64,000 nucleotides of DNA from Chitinophagales bacterium (GTDB lineage: Bacteria; Bacteroidota; Bacteroidia; Chitinophagales; UBA2359), in NCBI GenBank assembly GCA_020636475.1, contig JACJXU010000005.1, forward strand, positions 62,001-126,000. Direction: 5' to 3'. The number at the start of each line of letters is the position of its first letter. The first letter of the stretch is position 1. Both the position numbers and the translations under genes were made by a program. Positions 1-9,507 of the stretch are shown here, piece by piece. Under the pieces are notes generated by a model that was not told the origin of the DNA, did no database searches, and saw nothing but the letters and a program-made list of their open reading frames with translations.

Positions 1-1367
1 CAGGCTTTTGGACGGCGTATCGTGCAGATACACATCGTATTCGTTGGGAAAGAGAAACTTCACAACGCCCAAAGCATTATTAGTGCCGGGCTTTTGCCGA
101 ACGGTGTAGCGAAAGTTGCGGGCACTTACACCCGACCAATCTACGTGTTGAGGATTGACCGCTTTTTCCACCTGACAGCAATTCCATATTTTGGCTTTCC
201 AAATAATAAGCATTTTTTTCGCAGTTTGGGCAGTATTTCATTGCTGGCAATACTATACGGCACCGTCCAGTAAGGATTAAATTCCAAGTATTCAATTTGG
301 TCGCTAAAAACAGGCGTTTGGCTAAAGGGCTTGCCCACACATACCCTTTTCTGAAAAATAAGTTTATTATCTTCCAGCATGTACATAGTAAAATTGGCAA
401 TGTTTACTAATACGTGTCTGCCATAAAATTGCGTGGAAGCCATCGCCACCGTTCCATATTTATTTTGATGGTTTTTATTTTTTCGGCAAAGGTAATATTG
501 AGTTTTTTGATGGTTTGCTCGCCCACAACACTATCTGCTTCCAAACCAAAAGCGCGTTGAAATACAGCAAGTTGGTCTGACAATATTCCACCGTAAATGT
601 ATTGCGTAGAGTCGTCTTTGTCGGGATAATCGTGGGTATAATATTGAAGCTGTGTCAAGCGTTTTCGCAATTCAGGCACCCATTCGCTGCTGTCGCCTAC
701 GGCTAATTTTAGTTCTTTGGGCAAAATAATTTCTTCGGGCGTATTTTGCAGCAGTTCGCGAAAATAAGCCAAATTGTTTTTTAATATAGCATAATCGTTT
801 ATCGGGGGCTCTAATTTTTCAAAAAGCAGGAATTATTTCATTGGTCGCTTCCTCCACCAAAGGCTTTATTAAAAAGGGATTATCGCGACTAATTTCCCAA
901 CGAAAAGGCAGACTTGTGGGATTAATACAACCAAAACGAATATCGCGGGCATACTTATACGCAGCATCGGTTATAAGCAACTCATAAGCAAGCATTTCGT
1001 CTTGGTGCGCAGAAAGGTAAGCTATAAATAAATTATCTAATTTATTAAGCAAAGCGGTATGATAATAACGCGCGTCTAATCCTTGTGCGGGCGCATCTGA
1101 AATAATGGAAATTATTTGATGTCCGGCATCTGTTAGCGTAGTACCATCAAACCATACCGCTTTGCATTGGGCTTCCCGATAGAATAAAAACAATACTATC
1201 CGGAAAAAAAGACTTTCGTCTAATATCAGTGGGGTAGGTGTACTATCATTACAAAAAGTTGGGTCTGTTGTCACGAAATCGCACAGCATTTTATCGAATG
1301 CCGATTGACTTTTAGCAGAAAATACAACTAAAAATAAGAAAGCAAACAAGAGGCATTTTTTTATCAT
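1..1367 (-). pseudogene. L,D-transpeptidase (YcbB/YkuD type), frameshifted and cut by window edge
   Basis: A murein L,D-transpeptidase that would make 3-3 peptidoglycan cross-links in the periplasm. The start chosen (ATG at 1367) gives a signal peptide, MIKKCLLFAFLFLVVFSA. It is followed by the N-terminal domain, a peptidoglycan-binding-like segment with 'AVFQRAFGLEADSVVG', the 'ERWRWLPRNF' motif and the first part of the YkuD domain ('FNPYWTVP', 'VDWSGVSARNFRYTVRQ', 'YDVYLHDTPSKSL'). The catalytic SHGC part lies beyond position 1. The frame breaks four times, each at a homopolymer: near 821-825, 425-428, 213-219 and 163-167. Shifting one base at each site gives a continuous, family-like protein. 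It is either a young pseudogene or, since all breaks are homopolymer indels near a window end, a sequencing artefact. The family call is firm; the functional state is open. Confidence 0.85.
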
Positions 1368-1379
1368 ACAGAAAAGCAA

Positions 1380-1756
1380 GTTTTAAGCGTTGAAGGTATT
1401 GATGATTGTGTGTATTGATGAGATATATTTTCCGCAAAGTGATTAAAACGTGCATACCGCTTTGTCATTTTTACTAATGCTTTCTTAGAACAATTACTTT
1501 TTGATATAGACAACCGCTTTTGAATTTGGTAACGGCTTTTATTGAAAAAAAAGTAATTATTTTTTAAAAAAAGTAAAAAAAAAGGCTGATTAGCCCTTAT
1601 CCTATGCAAAATAAGCACTTTGGGGCGATTGTTTTATGATTTTGCATAAGTATTGAAAGCAAAAATTTTAGTCGAAAAATCTTTAATATTTTTTTTGGCA
1701 TACTTGTTGGTGTACACTAATTCGTTCAGAAATCTAAAAAATTATTAACGTATAAA
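1380..1756. other. Intergenic region without a recognised gene
   Basis: An AT-rich spacer between the divergent L,D-transpeptidase and glucosaminidase genes, so it must hold both promoters. A short minus-strand open frame exists at 1364-1618, but it is Phe/Lys/Asn-rich, overlaps the transpeptidase start and has no recognisable motif, so I do not call it. No clear TAnnTTTG box was found. Confidence 0.5.
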
Positions 1757-3649
1757 ATGTTTTCAACCATGTGTTCTTATTTACGAAATCCGCTCTTAGT
1801 TTTAAGTGTATTTTTGCTTAATATAAGTTTTATACAACTTGCTAATGCAAGTAATCAGTTTTTGCCCGACGATAGTAAAAATGTAATGTACATAAATACG
1901 TACAAGCACTTGGCATTAAAAGAAATGCAGCGTAGTCGTATTCCCGCCAGTATTACTTTGGCGCAAGCTATTTTAGAGTCGAATGCCGGATATAGTTATT
2001 TGGCTACCAATGGCAATAATCATTTTGGAATAAAATGCCACAACTGGAATGGACCCACCATTTTTCGCGATGATGAACATCCAAATGAGTGTTTTAGAAA
2101 ATATAGTAGCGTGGAAGATTCGTACCAAGACCATAGCGAGTTTCTGGAAAATCCGCGCTACCAAGAACTGTTTAGCATTTCGCCCGATGATTATGTAAAT
2201 TGGGCGTATGGATTGAAAAAAAGTGGTTATGCTACGGATAGCCGTTATGCCGAACAACTTATTGATATTATTGAGCGTTATAAATTGTATGCTTTGGATA
2301 ACGACTTGCTCTTAGCCGATAATAGTAGTTTTAACGCAGTTTCTTCTAATCAAAATTATTATACCAAAGATGAAAAATCGCATAAAAAGACGAAGCAGAC
2401 TTATCATTCTTCACCAAAAAAGGGTATTCGTAAAAGCGATCCCCGTGCACCGGCTTCTGCTGGGACAAAATATAACGCCAGCGAAGTTTTTTATTACAAT
2501 CACATAAAAACTGTAACGGTAAATACCGACATTACGCCGCGTCAAGTAGCACGCGCCTACGATGTGGATGTAAATAAACTTTGTACCTATAACGATATTG
2601 AGGCAGATGAACTATTTCCGGCAAATACGAAGGTTTATTTAGAAGCAAAAAGAAATAAAGGTCCTGTAGATGTGCGTACCCATAAAGTATTAGAAGGGGA
2701 AACGATGCACGAAATTTCGCAGCGTTATGGTATAAAGTTGGAGAAATTGTATAAACTTAATATTCTTGCCATCGGTGCAGAACCTTTAGAAGGAGAAATT
2801 ATTTATTTGCGCTCCAAAGCTCCTAAAACACCACTTACTACAGACGACGTTCCCGAAGATTACAACACACCTTCTTCATATCCAACCAACAACAATGACT
2901 ACACGCTACGCAACAATAATACAACGTATTCCAATAATGGTGGTACTTATTCGTCTCAAAACACTACTACTTACACCACGCAAAGTAGCAACACACCCAC
3001 AAGGACTGCAACTTCTTCGTACAATACCAATACTTACCAAAACAATAATAATACGTACTACCAAAACAATGGTTCTTCTACACAAGCAAATACCACCAGC
3101 TACGGAAACAGCAACACCGGAAATATAAGCAACAACAATTACTACAACACAACAACACCTTCTTCCGCAACAACTACCTACGGTAGCAGTAGCAGCAATC
3201 CTTCGTACAACAGCAGTAGCTCCAATAACTATCCCGGCAGTACTACCACTTACCAAAACACTACAACAACTTATAGTAGCAATCCTTCGTCTTCTACCAC
3301 TTATGGCAGTAGCACGAGTAACACAAATTACAACAACACTGGCACCAGCACCACGTATATAAATTCCACCAGCAATGCAACTACAACTTATCCGCCGGCT
3401 ACGCCGCTAAGTCCGGGCTACAACACATACAGTAGCACTACCAGCGAACTTCCTGCTACAAGCACCACCACCGTTTCTACGGTAAAGAACTATAAGCAAA
3501 TAAGCTATGTGGTGCAAAAAGGAGATACCTTGTACAATATTTCTAAAAGAATGAATACCAGCGTTGATGCTATTAAAAGATTGAATAATCTTCCTTCCAA
3601 CGATATAAAAATAGGACAGCAACTTCAAATTGCCGAAGGAATGTTTTAG
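1757..3649 (+). CDS. Glucosaminidase (GH73) with three LysM-type repeats
   Basis: Exported peptidoglycan hydrolase, 630 residues, probably cleaving beta-N-acetylglucosaminyl bonds during wall turnover or cell separation. A signal peptide covers about residues 1-31. The GH73 domain (about 50-180) shows 'ITLAQAILESNAGYS' with the catalytic-type Glu, 'NNHFGIKC' and 'GYATDSRYAEQLIDIIERY'. Two LysM-like segments follow at about 250-350 (the second with 'HKVLEGETMHEISQRYG'), and a clear third LysM forms the C-terminus (about 582-628, 'YVVQKGDTLYNISKRMN'). Between them lies a linker of roughly 200 residues made almost only of Thr, Ser, Asn, Tyr and Gly. Such linkers are known from wall-bound hydrolases, but this one is long. 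A strong terminator follows immediately. It faces away from the L,D-transpeptidase gene, suggesting a shared wall-remodelling theme. Confidence 0.9.
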   Translation: MFSTMCSYLRNPLLVLSVFLLNISFIQLANASNQFLPDDSKNVMYINTYKHLALKEMQRSRIPASITLAQAILESNAGYSYLATNGNNHFGIKCHNWNGPTIFRDDEHPNECFRKYSSVEDSYQDHSEFLENPRYQELFSISPDDYVNWAYGLKKSGYATDSRYAEQLIDIIERYKLYALDNDLLLADNSSFNAVSSNQNYYTKDEKSHKKTKQTYHSSPKKGIRKSDPRAPASAGTKYNASEVFYYNHIKTVTVNTDITPRQVARAYDVDVNKLCTYNDIEADELFPANTKVYLEAKRNKGPVDVRTHKVLEGETMHEISQRYGIKLEKLYKLNILAIGAEPLEGEIIYLRSKAPKTPLTTDDVPEDYNTPSSYPTNNNDYTLRNNNTTYSNNGGTYSSQNTTTYTTQSSNTPTRTATSSYNTNTYQNNNNTYYQNNGSSTQANTTSYGNSNTGNISNNNYYNTTTPSSATTTYGSSSSNPSYNSSSSNNYPGSTTTYQNTTTTYSSNPSSSTTYGSSTSNTNYNNTGTSTTYINSTSNATTTYPPATPLSPGYNTYSSTTSELPATSTTTVSTVKNYKQISYVVQKGDTLYNISKRMNTSVDAIKRLNNLPSNDIKIGQQLQIAEGMF

Positions 3650-3678
3650 CATAAAACTTTTTTGTCATAAAAACCCAA

Positions 3679-3717
3679 AAGGTAAAGTTCAAAATCAAGG
3701 AACTTTGCCTTTTTTTA
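3679..3717 (+). terminator. Rho-independent terminator after the glucosaminidase gene
   Basis: An 11-bp stem (AGGTAAAGTTC paired with GAACTTTGCCT, one G-T wobble) is followed by a run of seven T, about 30 nt after the stop codon. Confidence 0.85.
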
Positions 3718-3757
3718 TTGCCCAAAAAATGCTAACTATGTGGGGTAAATTATATTT

Positions 3758-4966
3758 ATGAACGCCAAAAATGCGCTACACCTTATACAAGCCTGCATCC
3801 GAAATTTACTTATCCAAGAACCTTTTTGGGGCAGTATGGCAAGTATGTTGCACAAAAAATTAGACGAAAATATTACAGCCCTAAGTTTGGATATTAGCGA
3901 TGATTTTCGGTGGACACTAAGCATAAATCCGCATTTTTGGCAAACTACAAAACGCTCAGAAACCCAGCAGCAAGGACTTATAAAGCACCAACTCCTTCAC
4001 TTGTTGTTTCGCCATCCGCAAAGTATGTCCCATTTTGCCGATGCCTTGTACTTTAATATGGCTGCCGATTTGGTGGTAAATCAGTTTTTATTGCCCGCAC
4101 AGTTCCACGAACAAGATTTTTCATTACAAAAACTCCCGCCCAAATACAGAAATTTAGCCTACCGCGATGTCGGGTTTTATTACGACTTATTGTTAAAAAT
4201 AGCCACAGAAAATGCTGCGCTAATGCAAGAATTGTGTACAAAATTTAGTACCGAACAAAAAGAATTTCTCATTTGGGCAAGTTGGGAAAATATTTTCCGA
4301 CAAGCGTCGTCCGATAGCTTATTGCAAAACCAAACCGAAAAATTATGGCAAACCTGCTACACAAAAAACACCTCACCCGAATTAGAACGACTTGTATCCT
4401 TGCTGCCAAACGCGCCATCAAAAAATGTGACAACTATTTCTTGGAAAAAAATACTCCGCAATTTTGTAAAAAACGAACGCGCCAACGTCATGAAATACAG
4501 TTTGCGCCGTCCCTCAAAGCGATACGGCACGGTGCCGGGCTTGTCGCATAAACGAAACTTGGTGTTGTGGATAGTGGTAGATACTTCCGCCAGTATCAGC
4601 GATGCAATGTTACAAGTGTTTTGGCACGAAATACGCCAAATTTCCTTGCAAAAAGACACCCAAATTTGGCTTGTAAGCAGCGATTATCGCGTACATCAGG
4701 TGCAAAAATTTCGTGCAAGGCAGTCGCCACAGATTTTTGTAGGAAAAGGAAGCACCGATTTTAGCCCAGCACTACAATATATACAAACAAAAAATACGCC
4801 CACTGTCATTTATTTTACCGATGGAAAAGCTGCTGCACCGCTCATAAAAATAAATTATCCCTTGCTTTGGTGTATTGTCGCCGATGCTGCACACACACAA
4901 GCATTTGACGATTTTCCCGGAAAAGTTATTTTTTTGCAAGAAAAAAAAACATTAACCCAAAAATAA
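3758..4966 (+). CDS. DUF2201-type putative metallopeptidase/VWA protein
   Basis: 402 residues. The N-terminal part resembles the putative metallopeptidase domain of the DUF2201 family: helix 'KHQLLHLLFRHP' (about 76-87), then 'ALYFNMAADLVVNQFL'. The C-terminal part is a von Willebrand A-like domain with a MIDAS-type 'VVDTSASISD' near residue 272 and 'IYFTDGKAAAP' near 350. In the family the helix usually reads HExxH; here it is HQLLH, with Gln in place of the catalytic Glu, so peptidase activity is doubtful. Family members are normally encoded beside a MoxR AAA+ ATPase, but here the neighbours are a glucosaminidase and thioredoxin; the only MoxR in the window is 17 kb away. No signal peptide, so cytoplasmic. 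Role unknown. Confidence 0.75.
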   Translation: MNAKNALHLIQACIRNLLIQEPFWGSMASMLHKKLDENITALSLDISDDFRWTLSINPHFWQTTKRSETQQQGLIKHQLLHLLFRHPQSMSHFADALYFNMAADLVVNQFLLPAQFHEQDFSLQKLPPKYRNLAYRDVGFYYDLLLKIATENAALMQELCTKFSTEQKEFLIWASWENIFRQASSDSLLQNQTEKLWQTCYTKNTSPELERLVSLLPNAPSKNVTTISWKKILRNFVKNERANVMKYSLRRPSKRYGTVPGLSHKRNLVLWIVVDTSASISDAMLQVFWHEIRQISLQKDTQIWLVSSDYRVHQVQKFRARQSPQIFVGKGSTDFSPALQYIQTKNTPTVIYFTDGKAAAPLIKINYPLLWCIVADAAHTQAFDDFPGKVIFLQEKKTLTQK

Positions 4967-5029
4967 ATTCGCAGCCAGCGAACCCTTCCATAAATATTGT
5001 TGTTTAATACCAAAAATAATATATAAAAT

Positions 5030-5323
5030 ATGAATTTCGGAGAACTTATCAACAAAGACGAACCTGTATTAATAGATTTTTACGCCGACTGGTGCGGACC
5101 TTGCAAAATGATGTCACCAATTATTCAAGAGTTGGCAAAAGACTTTAAAGGCAAGGCAACTTTTGTAAAAATAGATGTAGATAAAAATCCCGCTTTGGCG
5201 CAGAGTTTGCACATTCAGGGTATTCCTACTTTTATTATGTATAAAAATGGCAAACAAGTATGGCGCAAGTCCGGCGCAATGCCCAAACAACAATTTGTAG
5301 AAGCACTAAACCAAAATGTATGA
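5030..5323 (+). CDS. trxA: Thioredoxin
   Basis: 97-residue single-domain thioredoxin, a cytoplasmic dithiol-disulfide oxidoreductase. The active site WCGPCK is at residues 21-26 and the cis-proline loop 'GIPTF' is at 64-68 (Pro66). It is slightly shorter than the usual 105-110 residues, missing part of the N-terminal strand. Its stop codon overlaps the ATG of the next gene (ATGA at 5320-5323), so the two are translationally coupled. Confidence 0.93.
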   Translation: MNFGELINKDEPVLIDFYADWCGPCKMMSPIIQELAKDFKGKATFVKIDVDKNPALAQSLHIQGIPTFIMYKNGKQVWRKSGAMPKQQFVEALNQNV

Positions 5324-5661
5324 CAAAATCGTTGAAATTGGGCAGTATTATATTTGTTTCTTTGTGCTGGGTTACAGCGTGTAGTCCTAAAATGGCACCT
5401 ACCGTAACCAACGATGAGTCGGTACAAATTCTACAAGAACTTTATCCCAATGCCGACCCACAAAATTTGCAACACGGCTACAATTTATTCACCCAAAACT
5501 GTGGCAACTGCCACAAGCTCCATTTGCCGCAAAGTCGTACCGCCGCCGAATGGTCGAAGGTATTGCCGCCAATGACGCGCAAAGCAAAACTAACGCCCCA
5601 AGATGCCGAAGCCGTTACACAATACGTAATGGTAGAGCAAAAGCGATTGGGAGGGAAGTAG
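5320..5661 (+). CDS. Small c-type cytochrome lipoprotein
   Basis: 113 residues from the ATG at 5320, chosen because it overlaps the thioredoxin stop and gives a proper lipoprotein signal: hydrophobic stretch then V-T-A-C with the lipidated Cys at residue 21. One heme c attachment motif, CGNCH, lies near residues 67-71, and 'PPMTRKAKL' near 89 supplies a plausible axial Met. It is therefore a membrane-anchored mono-heme cytochrome facing the periplasm. Coupling to thioredoxin may reflect a shared redox role, but that is inference. Heme attachment could depend on the CcmB/C/D proteins encoded at 13.8-15.4 kb. Confidence 0.8.
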   Translation: MTKSLKLGSIIFVSLCWVTACSPKMAPTVTNDESVQILQELYPNADPQNLQHGYNLFTQNCGNCHKLHLPQSRTAAEWSKVLPPMTRKAKLTPQDAEAVTQYVMVEQKRLGGK

Positions 5662-5728
5662 CAAATGAAATGATTGTTCAAGAGCGTTTCTTTTATAAAA
5701 ATTTTTAAAACAAATAAATACACTGCGT

Positions 5729-6751
5729 ATGCTCGGAATAAAACACGTTAATTTTGATGCCATGACGTACGTTATTTACTACAAAAATGGACATATTAGA
5801 CAGGAAGGCAGAGGACTTTCGTTCTTTTATTTTGCGCCCAATAGTTCTATTGTAGCCATTCCGTTGGGCAGCAATGATTTGCCGTTTATTTTTAGCGAAA
5901 GTACCAACGATTACCAAACAGTAAGTATTCAGGGACAGATAAGCTATAAAATAGAACAACCTAAAGTATTAGCCGATGTACTTGATTTTACAGTAGATGA
6001 AGCAGGTATTTACAAAAAAAATGACATCGAAAAACTCAATCAGCGCATTATTATAGAAGCCCAAACTGCCACTTCGTCCTTTATTCACGAAATAAAACTA
6101 AAAGAGGCACTCCGCTCGGCAAAAAATATTGAAGAACGTATCTCAAACGGTTTGTTGTCTTCTTCTTTGCTAAATCTGTTTGGTATAGAAATTTTAGGGG
6201 TAAATATTCTTGCTATACAAGCAACGCCCGAAATGTCGCGAGCTTTGGAAACGGTTACGCGCGAAAAACTGCAACAAGAAGCCGACCAAGCTGTGTATGA
6301 ACGCCGCAATTTTGCCGTAGAGCAAGAGCGAAAAATAAAAGAATCGGAATTGAATACAGAAATAGCCGTAGAAGAAAAGCAAAAGCAGATTGCCGAGAAA
6401 AAAATGGAGTCGGAGGTAATGAATGCCGAAAACAACCGCAAATTGCGGGAAATGAAATTAGCGGCAGACATAGCCATTGAGCAACAAAGAAAACAACTAA
6501 TTGACCAAAAAACCGCCAACGATAAGCAAGAAGCCGAAACCAAAGGTTATGTTATACAAACAACCCTACAACCTTACAAAGACATTGACTGGAAAACGCT
6601 CACCGCTTTGACAAATAATGCCGACCCCAAACTAAATATTTCGCTGGCGTTTCGCGAACTCGCCGAAAATGCCGGAAAAATAGGAACGCTAAATATTAGC
6701 CCCGAACTCTTAGACACTATCCTCAATGAAAAGCGCGGAAACAAAGCATGA
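5729..6751 (+). CDS. SPFH/Band 7 domain protein
   Basis: 340 residues. The N-terminal half (about 1-195) reads as an SPFH/Band 7 (stomatin/prohibitin-like) domain: 'VQIQGQISYKIEQP'-like strand, 'LFGIEILGVNILAIQATPEM'. It is followed by a long charged coiled coil (about 195-275) rich in Glu, Lys and Gln, and a short tail. No signal peptide or transmembrane helix is visible, unlike classical flotillins, so membrane contact would be peripheral or partner-mediated. Its stop codon overlaps the ATG of the next gene (ATGA at 6748-6751), coupling it to an NAD-kinase-like protein. SPFH proteins form oligomeric cages or microdomains; the job here is not evident. Confidence 0.8.
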   Translation: MLGIKHVNFDAMTYVIYYKNGHIRQEGRGLSFFYFAPNSSIVAIPLGSNDLPFIFSESTNDYQTVSIQGQISYKIEQPKVLADVLDFTVDEAGIYKKNDIEKLNQRIIIEAQTATSSFIHEIKLKEALRSAKNIEERISNGLLSSSLLNLFGIEILGVNILAIQATPEMSRALETVTREKLQQEADQAVYERRNFAVEQERKIKESELNTEIAVEEKQKQIAEKKMESEVMNAENNRKLREMKLAADIAIEQQRKQLIDQKTANDKQEAETKGYVIQTTLQPYKDIDWKTLTALTNNADPKLNISLAFRELAENAGKIGTLNISPELLDTILNEKRGNKA

Positions 6752-7683
6752 ACTACGAATATGCCATTGTTGTAAAAAATAAAACAAGGCTCGAAACACT
6801 CATCGAACGCTTCAATACCAAAGCGCAAGCGAAGTTTTATATCGAACACTTAGGCGGAAATTTTGAAGACTATGAATTAGAGCACGAAACGTTTTACCAC
6901 GCACTTATTTCGCTACAAACACAGCTATCCAAAGTAATAAAAAATAAGATGGTAGAACGTGTGTTTTTACCCTCATATATTTTTTCACCGCAAAATCTCA
7001 TTGTAGTTATCGGGCAAGATGGCTTAGTTGCCAATACTGCCAAATACGCCAACGCTTGTCCGATTGTAGCCGTAAATCCCGACAAACAACGCTATGATGG
7101 CGTGTTACTCCCTTTCGATGTTTCTAATTTTATACAAGCGGTGGAAAATGTACTGGAACACAAACAACAAATAAAAACAGTACGCTTTGCCGAAGCAAAA
7201 CTAAATGACGGACAACGCCTTTTGGCATTCAACGACTTGTTTATTGGCGCAGCGTCGCACGTTTCTGCCCGTTACAAAATATCGTACAATCGGCGCAGCG
7301 AAGAACATTCGTCCAGTGGAATAATTGTTGCCACTTCGGCGGGTGCTACGGGTTGGCTCAGTTCCGTATTCAATATGGCTTATGGCGTTACAGCACTATT
7401 CGAGAAAAATATTCGCCTCAAAAGACCTGCTATCCGCCAAGATGAATTGCTATTTGCTGTGCGCGAGCCCTTTAAAAGTGTACGCACACAAACAGATTTG
7501 AGTATAGGACGCATCAATTCCCAAAACAAACTTATCATTCAATCCCTTATGCCCACCAACGGTGTTATTTTTAGCGATGGAATTGAAACAGATTTTTTGC
7601 GTTTTAATAGCGGCGCAAGCGTTACAATTGGCGTTTCGGAAGAAAAAGCGCACTTGGTAGTGCAGCCCAAGTACGATAAATGA
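6748..7683 (+). CDS. Divergent NAD kinase-like protein
   Basis: 311 residues with the ATP-NAD kinase fold. The C-terminal half contains 'IIVATSAGATGWLSS', equivalent to '[12 protein letters not shown]' in the true NAD kinase encoded just downstream. The nucleotide-binding GGDG motif is replaced by GQDG (residues 89-92), and the sequence after it, 'LVANTAKYANACPIVAVN', keeps the spacing of the real enzyme. The altered motif suggests changed substrate or lost activity. It overlaps the SPFH gene by 4 nt, and the genuine NAD kinase follows by about 110 nt, so all three probably share a transcript. Fold call is good; function is unknown. Confidence 0.7.
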   Translation: MNYEYAIVVKNKTRLETLIERFNTKAQAKFYIEHLGGNFEDYELEHETFYHALISLQTQLSKVIKNKMVERVFLPSYIFSPQNLIVVIGQDGLVANTAKYANACPIVAVNPDKQRYDGVLLPFDVSNFIQAVENVLEHKQQIKTVRFAEAKLNDGQRLLAFNDLFIGAASHVSARYKISYNRRSEEHSSSGIIVATSAGATGWLSSVFNMAYGVTALFEKNIRLKRPAIRQDELLFAVREPFKSVRTQTDLSIGRINSQNKLIIQSLMPTNGVIFSDGIETDFLRFNSGASVTIGVSEEKAHLVVQPKYDK

Positions 7684-7794
7684 ACACTTTCTTGCAACAA
7701 ACTCCAATACATTTTTGCAGGAAAATATTTTTTGAGACAAATATTCTTACAAAATTTCTTTTTCTTTGTTAAAAAAACACCTATTCCGCCGCTT

Positions 7795-8676
7795 ATGATT
7801 AAAATAGGTTTATATACACGAGGTATAAAAGAAATAGATATTCCCTACTTTTTGCGATTTGTGGAAACACTACAAGAACACAAATTTCAAATTCTATTTC
7901 ATCATCATCTAAAAGAATTGCCGCAAGAACAGCGCGTTTTTGAAAATATCGAATTTATCGACCCGCAGCAAGATTTAGCGGCACAAATTGATTATCTGCT
8001 CACCTTTGGCGGCGACGGGACTATTTTAGATGCAGTACTGTTGGTAAAAGATTCGCAAATTCCCATTTTGGGAATTAATACAGGTCGTTTGGGTTTTTTA
8101 ACCAGTTACAACAAAAACGAAATAGACTTGGTAATAAATGCCTTGAAACACGACAATTTTATAATAGATAGTCGCACGCTGTTACGTTTGGAAAGTAGTA
8201 GTGGCATTTTTGGCAAAAATAATTATGCCCTCAACGATTTTACCATTCGCCGCAACGACAACAGTACCCTTATTACCGTTCATACTTATTTAAACGATGA
8301 GTTTCTCACTTCGTATTGGGCAGATGGAATTATTGTAGCAACGCCCACAGGCTCTACGGGCTATTCGCTTAGTTGTGGCGGACCTATTATTATTCCGCAG
8401 TCGGGAAATTTTGTCATTACACCCGTTTCACCACACAATCTTACCGTTCGCCCTATTGTACTTTCCGATGCGCATACGCTAAAATTTACGGTGCAAGGTC
8501 GCTCGCCCGATTTTCTTTGTACCCTCGACTCGCGCACTGCACACATAAATCCCGAAGAAACGCTAAAAGTAAGCCGACAAAGTTTTAGTACCAATTTCGT
8601 ACGCCCCAAAAATTACAGTTTTTTGCAAACCTTGCGCAACAAACTCATGTGGGGAGCCGATACGCGCCAATACTAA
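7795..8676 (+). CDS. nadK: NAD kinase
   Basis: Phosphorylates NAD+ to NADP+ in the cytoplasm. The 293-residue frame is taken from the ATG at 7795, because the family begins with 'MIKIGLY'-like strands; an upstream TTG at 7732 would add 21 unconserved residues. Motifs: '[14 protein letters not shown]' (GGDG at 72-75), '[13 protein letters not shown]', 'YALNDFTI' and '[16 protein letters not shown]'. Length is normal. It converges on menB, their 3' ends overlapping by a few bases. Confidence 0.93.
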   Translation: MIKIGLYTRGIKEIDIPYFLRFVETLQEHKFQILFHHHLKELPQEQRVFENIEFIDPQQDLAAQIDYLLTFGGDGTILDAVLLVKDSQIPILGINTGRLGFLTSYNKNEIDLVINALKHDNFIIDSRTLLRLESSSGIFGKNNYALNDFTIRRNDNSTLITVHTYLNDEFLTSYWADGIIVATPTGSTGYSLSCGGPIIIPQSGNFVITPVSPHNLTVRPIVLSDAHTLKFTVQGRSPDFLCTLDSRTAHINPEETLKVSRQSFSTNFVRPKNYSFLQTLRNKLMWGADTRQY

Positions 8677-9491
8677 GGAAACTTAGGAAACTGCTGAAAG
8701 TCGGGAGCGCGTTTTTCTAAGAATGCGTTTTTCCCTTCTTGTGCTTCTTCGGTAAGGTAATACAGCAAAGTAGCGTTTCCGGCGAGTTCCATAATGCCGT
8801 GCTGCCCATCCAATTCTGCATTGAGGCACATTTTTATCATACGCAAAGCCAAAGGACTGCGTTGCATCATTGTGTAGCACCAATCTACTACTTCATCTTC
8901 CAATTGTGGCAAAGGAACAACTTTGTTTACCATTCCCATTTCGTAAGCCTCTTGGGCGGTGTATTGCCGGCACAAAAACCAAATCTCGCGGGCGCGTTTT
9001 TGCCCTACGTGGCGCGCCAAATACGAAGAACCGAAGCCGCCGTCAAAACTGCCTACTTTGGGTCCTGTTTGTCCGAAGCGGGCATTGTCCGAAGCGATGG
9101 TAAGGTCGCACACTACATGCAATACGTGTCCGCCGCCAATAGCATAGCCGTTCACCATGGCTACTACAGGTTTGGGCAGCGAGCGAATGCGTTTGTGGAG
9201 GTCTAATACATTGAGGCGCGGCACGCCGTCTTTGCCTACATAGCCGCCTACACCTTTCACATTTTGGTCGCCGCCGGAGCAAAAAGCCTTGTCGCCTTCG
9301 CCGGTAAGCACCACTACGCTAATATCGTTTCGTTCGCGGCAAATGTCTACGGCAGCAATCATTTCTTTTACCGTTTCGGGCGTAAAAGCATTGTAAAAGC
9401 GCGGGCGATTGATGGTTATTTTGGCTATTCCTTCAAAAAAATCAAACTTTATTTCGCTAAATTCTTGAATGGTTTTCCAGTTTCTTTGCAT
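8673..9491 (-). CDS. menB: 1,4-dihydroxy-2-naphthoyl-CoA synthase
   Basis: 272 residues, crotonase fold, catalysing ring closure of o-succinylbenzoyl-CoA in menaquinone synthesis. Typical MenB sequence: '[12 protein letters not shown]' with the oxyanion-hole Gly, '[20 protein letters not shown]', '[21 protein letters not shown]' region and the C-terminal '[15 protein letters not shown]'. Other men genes are not in the window, so the pathway is dispersed. It indicates a menaquinone-based respiratory chain. The DivIC/FtsB-like gene lies 17 nt upstream on the same strand, so the two are likely co-transcribed. Confidence 0.95.
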   Translation of the reverse strand: MQRNWKTIQEFSEIKFDFFEGIAKITINRPRFYNAFTPETVKEMIAAVDICRERNDISVVVLTGEGDKAFCSGGDQNVKGVGGYVGKDGVPRLNVLDLHKRIRSLPKPVVAMVNGYAIGGGHVLHVVCDLTIASDNARFGQTGPKVGSFDGGFGSSYLARHVGQKRAREIWFLCRQYTAQEAYEMGMVNKVVPLPQLEDEVVDWCYTMMQRSPLALRMIKMCLNAELDGQHGIMELAGNATLLYYLTEEAQEGKNAFLEKRAPDFQQFPKFP

Positions 9492-9507
9492 ATAAAAAAA
9501 TTAAAAT

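Noticed and set aside
1364..1618. 84-codon minus-strand frame upstream of the L,D-transpeptidase
   Set aside because: Overlaps the transpeptidase start, composition is that of AT-rich spacer, and no motif or neighbour supports it.
2895..3256. Open frames on both strands inside the low-complexity linker of the glucosaminidase
   Set aside because: They are by-products of the repetitive ACT/AAC/AGC codons of the linker; composition is biased and no motif is present.
2906..3480. Possible CRISPR or tandem repeat array
   Set aside because: The repeated triplets are irregular coding repeats of a Thr/Ser/Asn linker with no constant repeat and spacer lengths.
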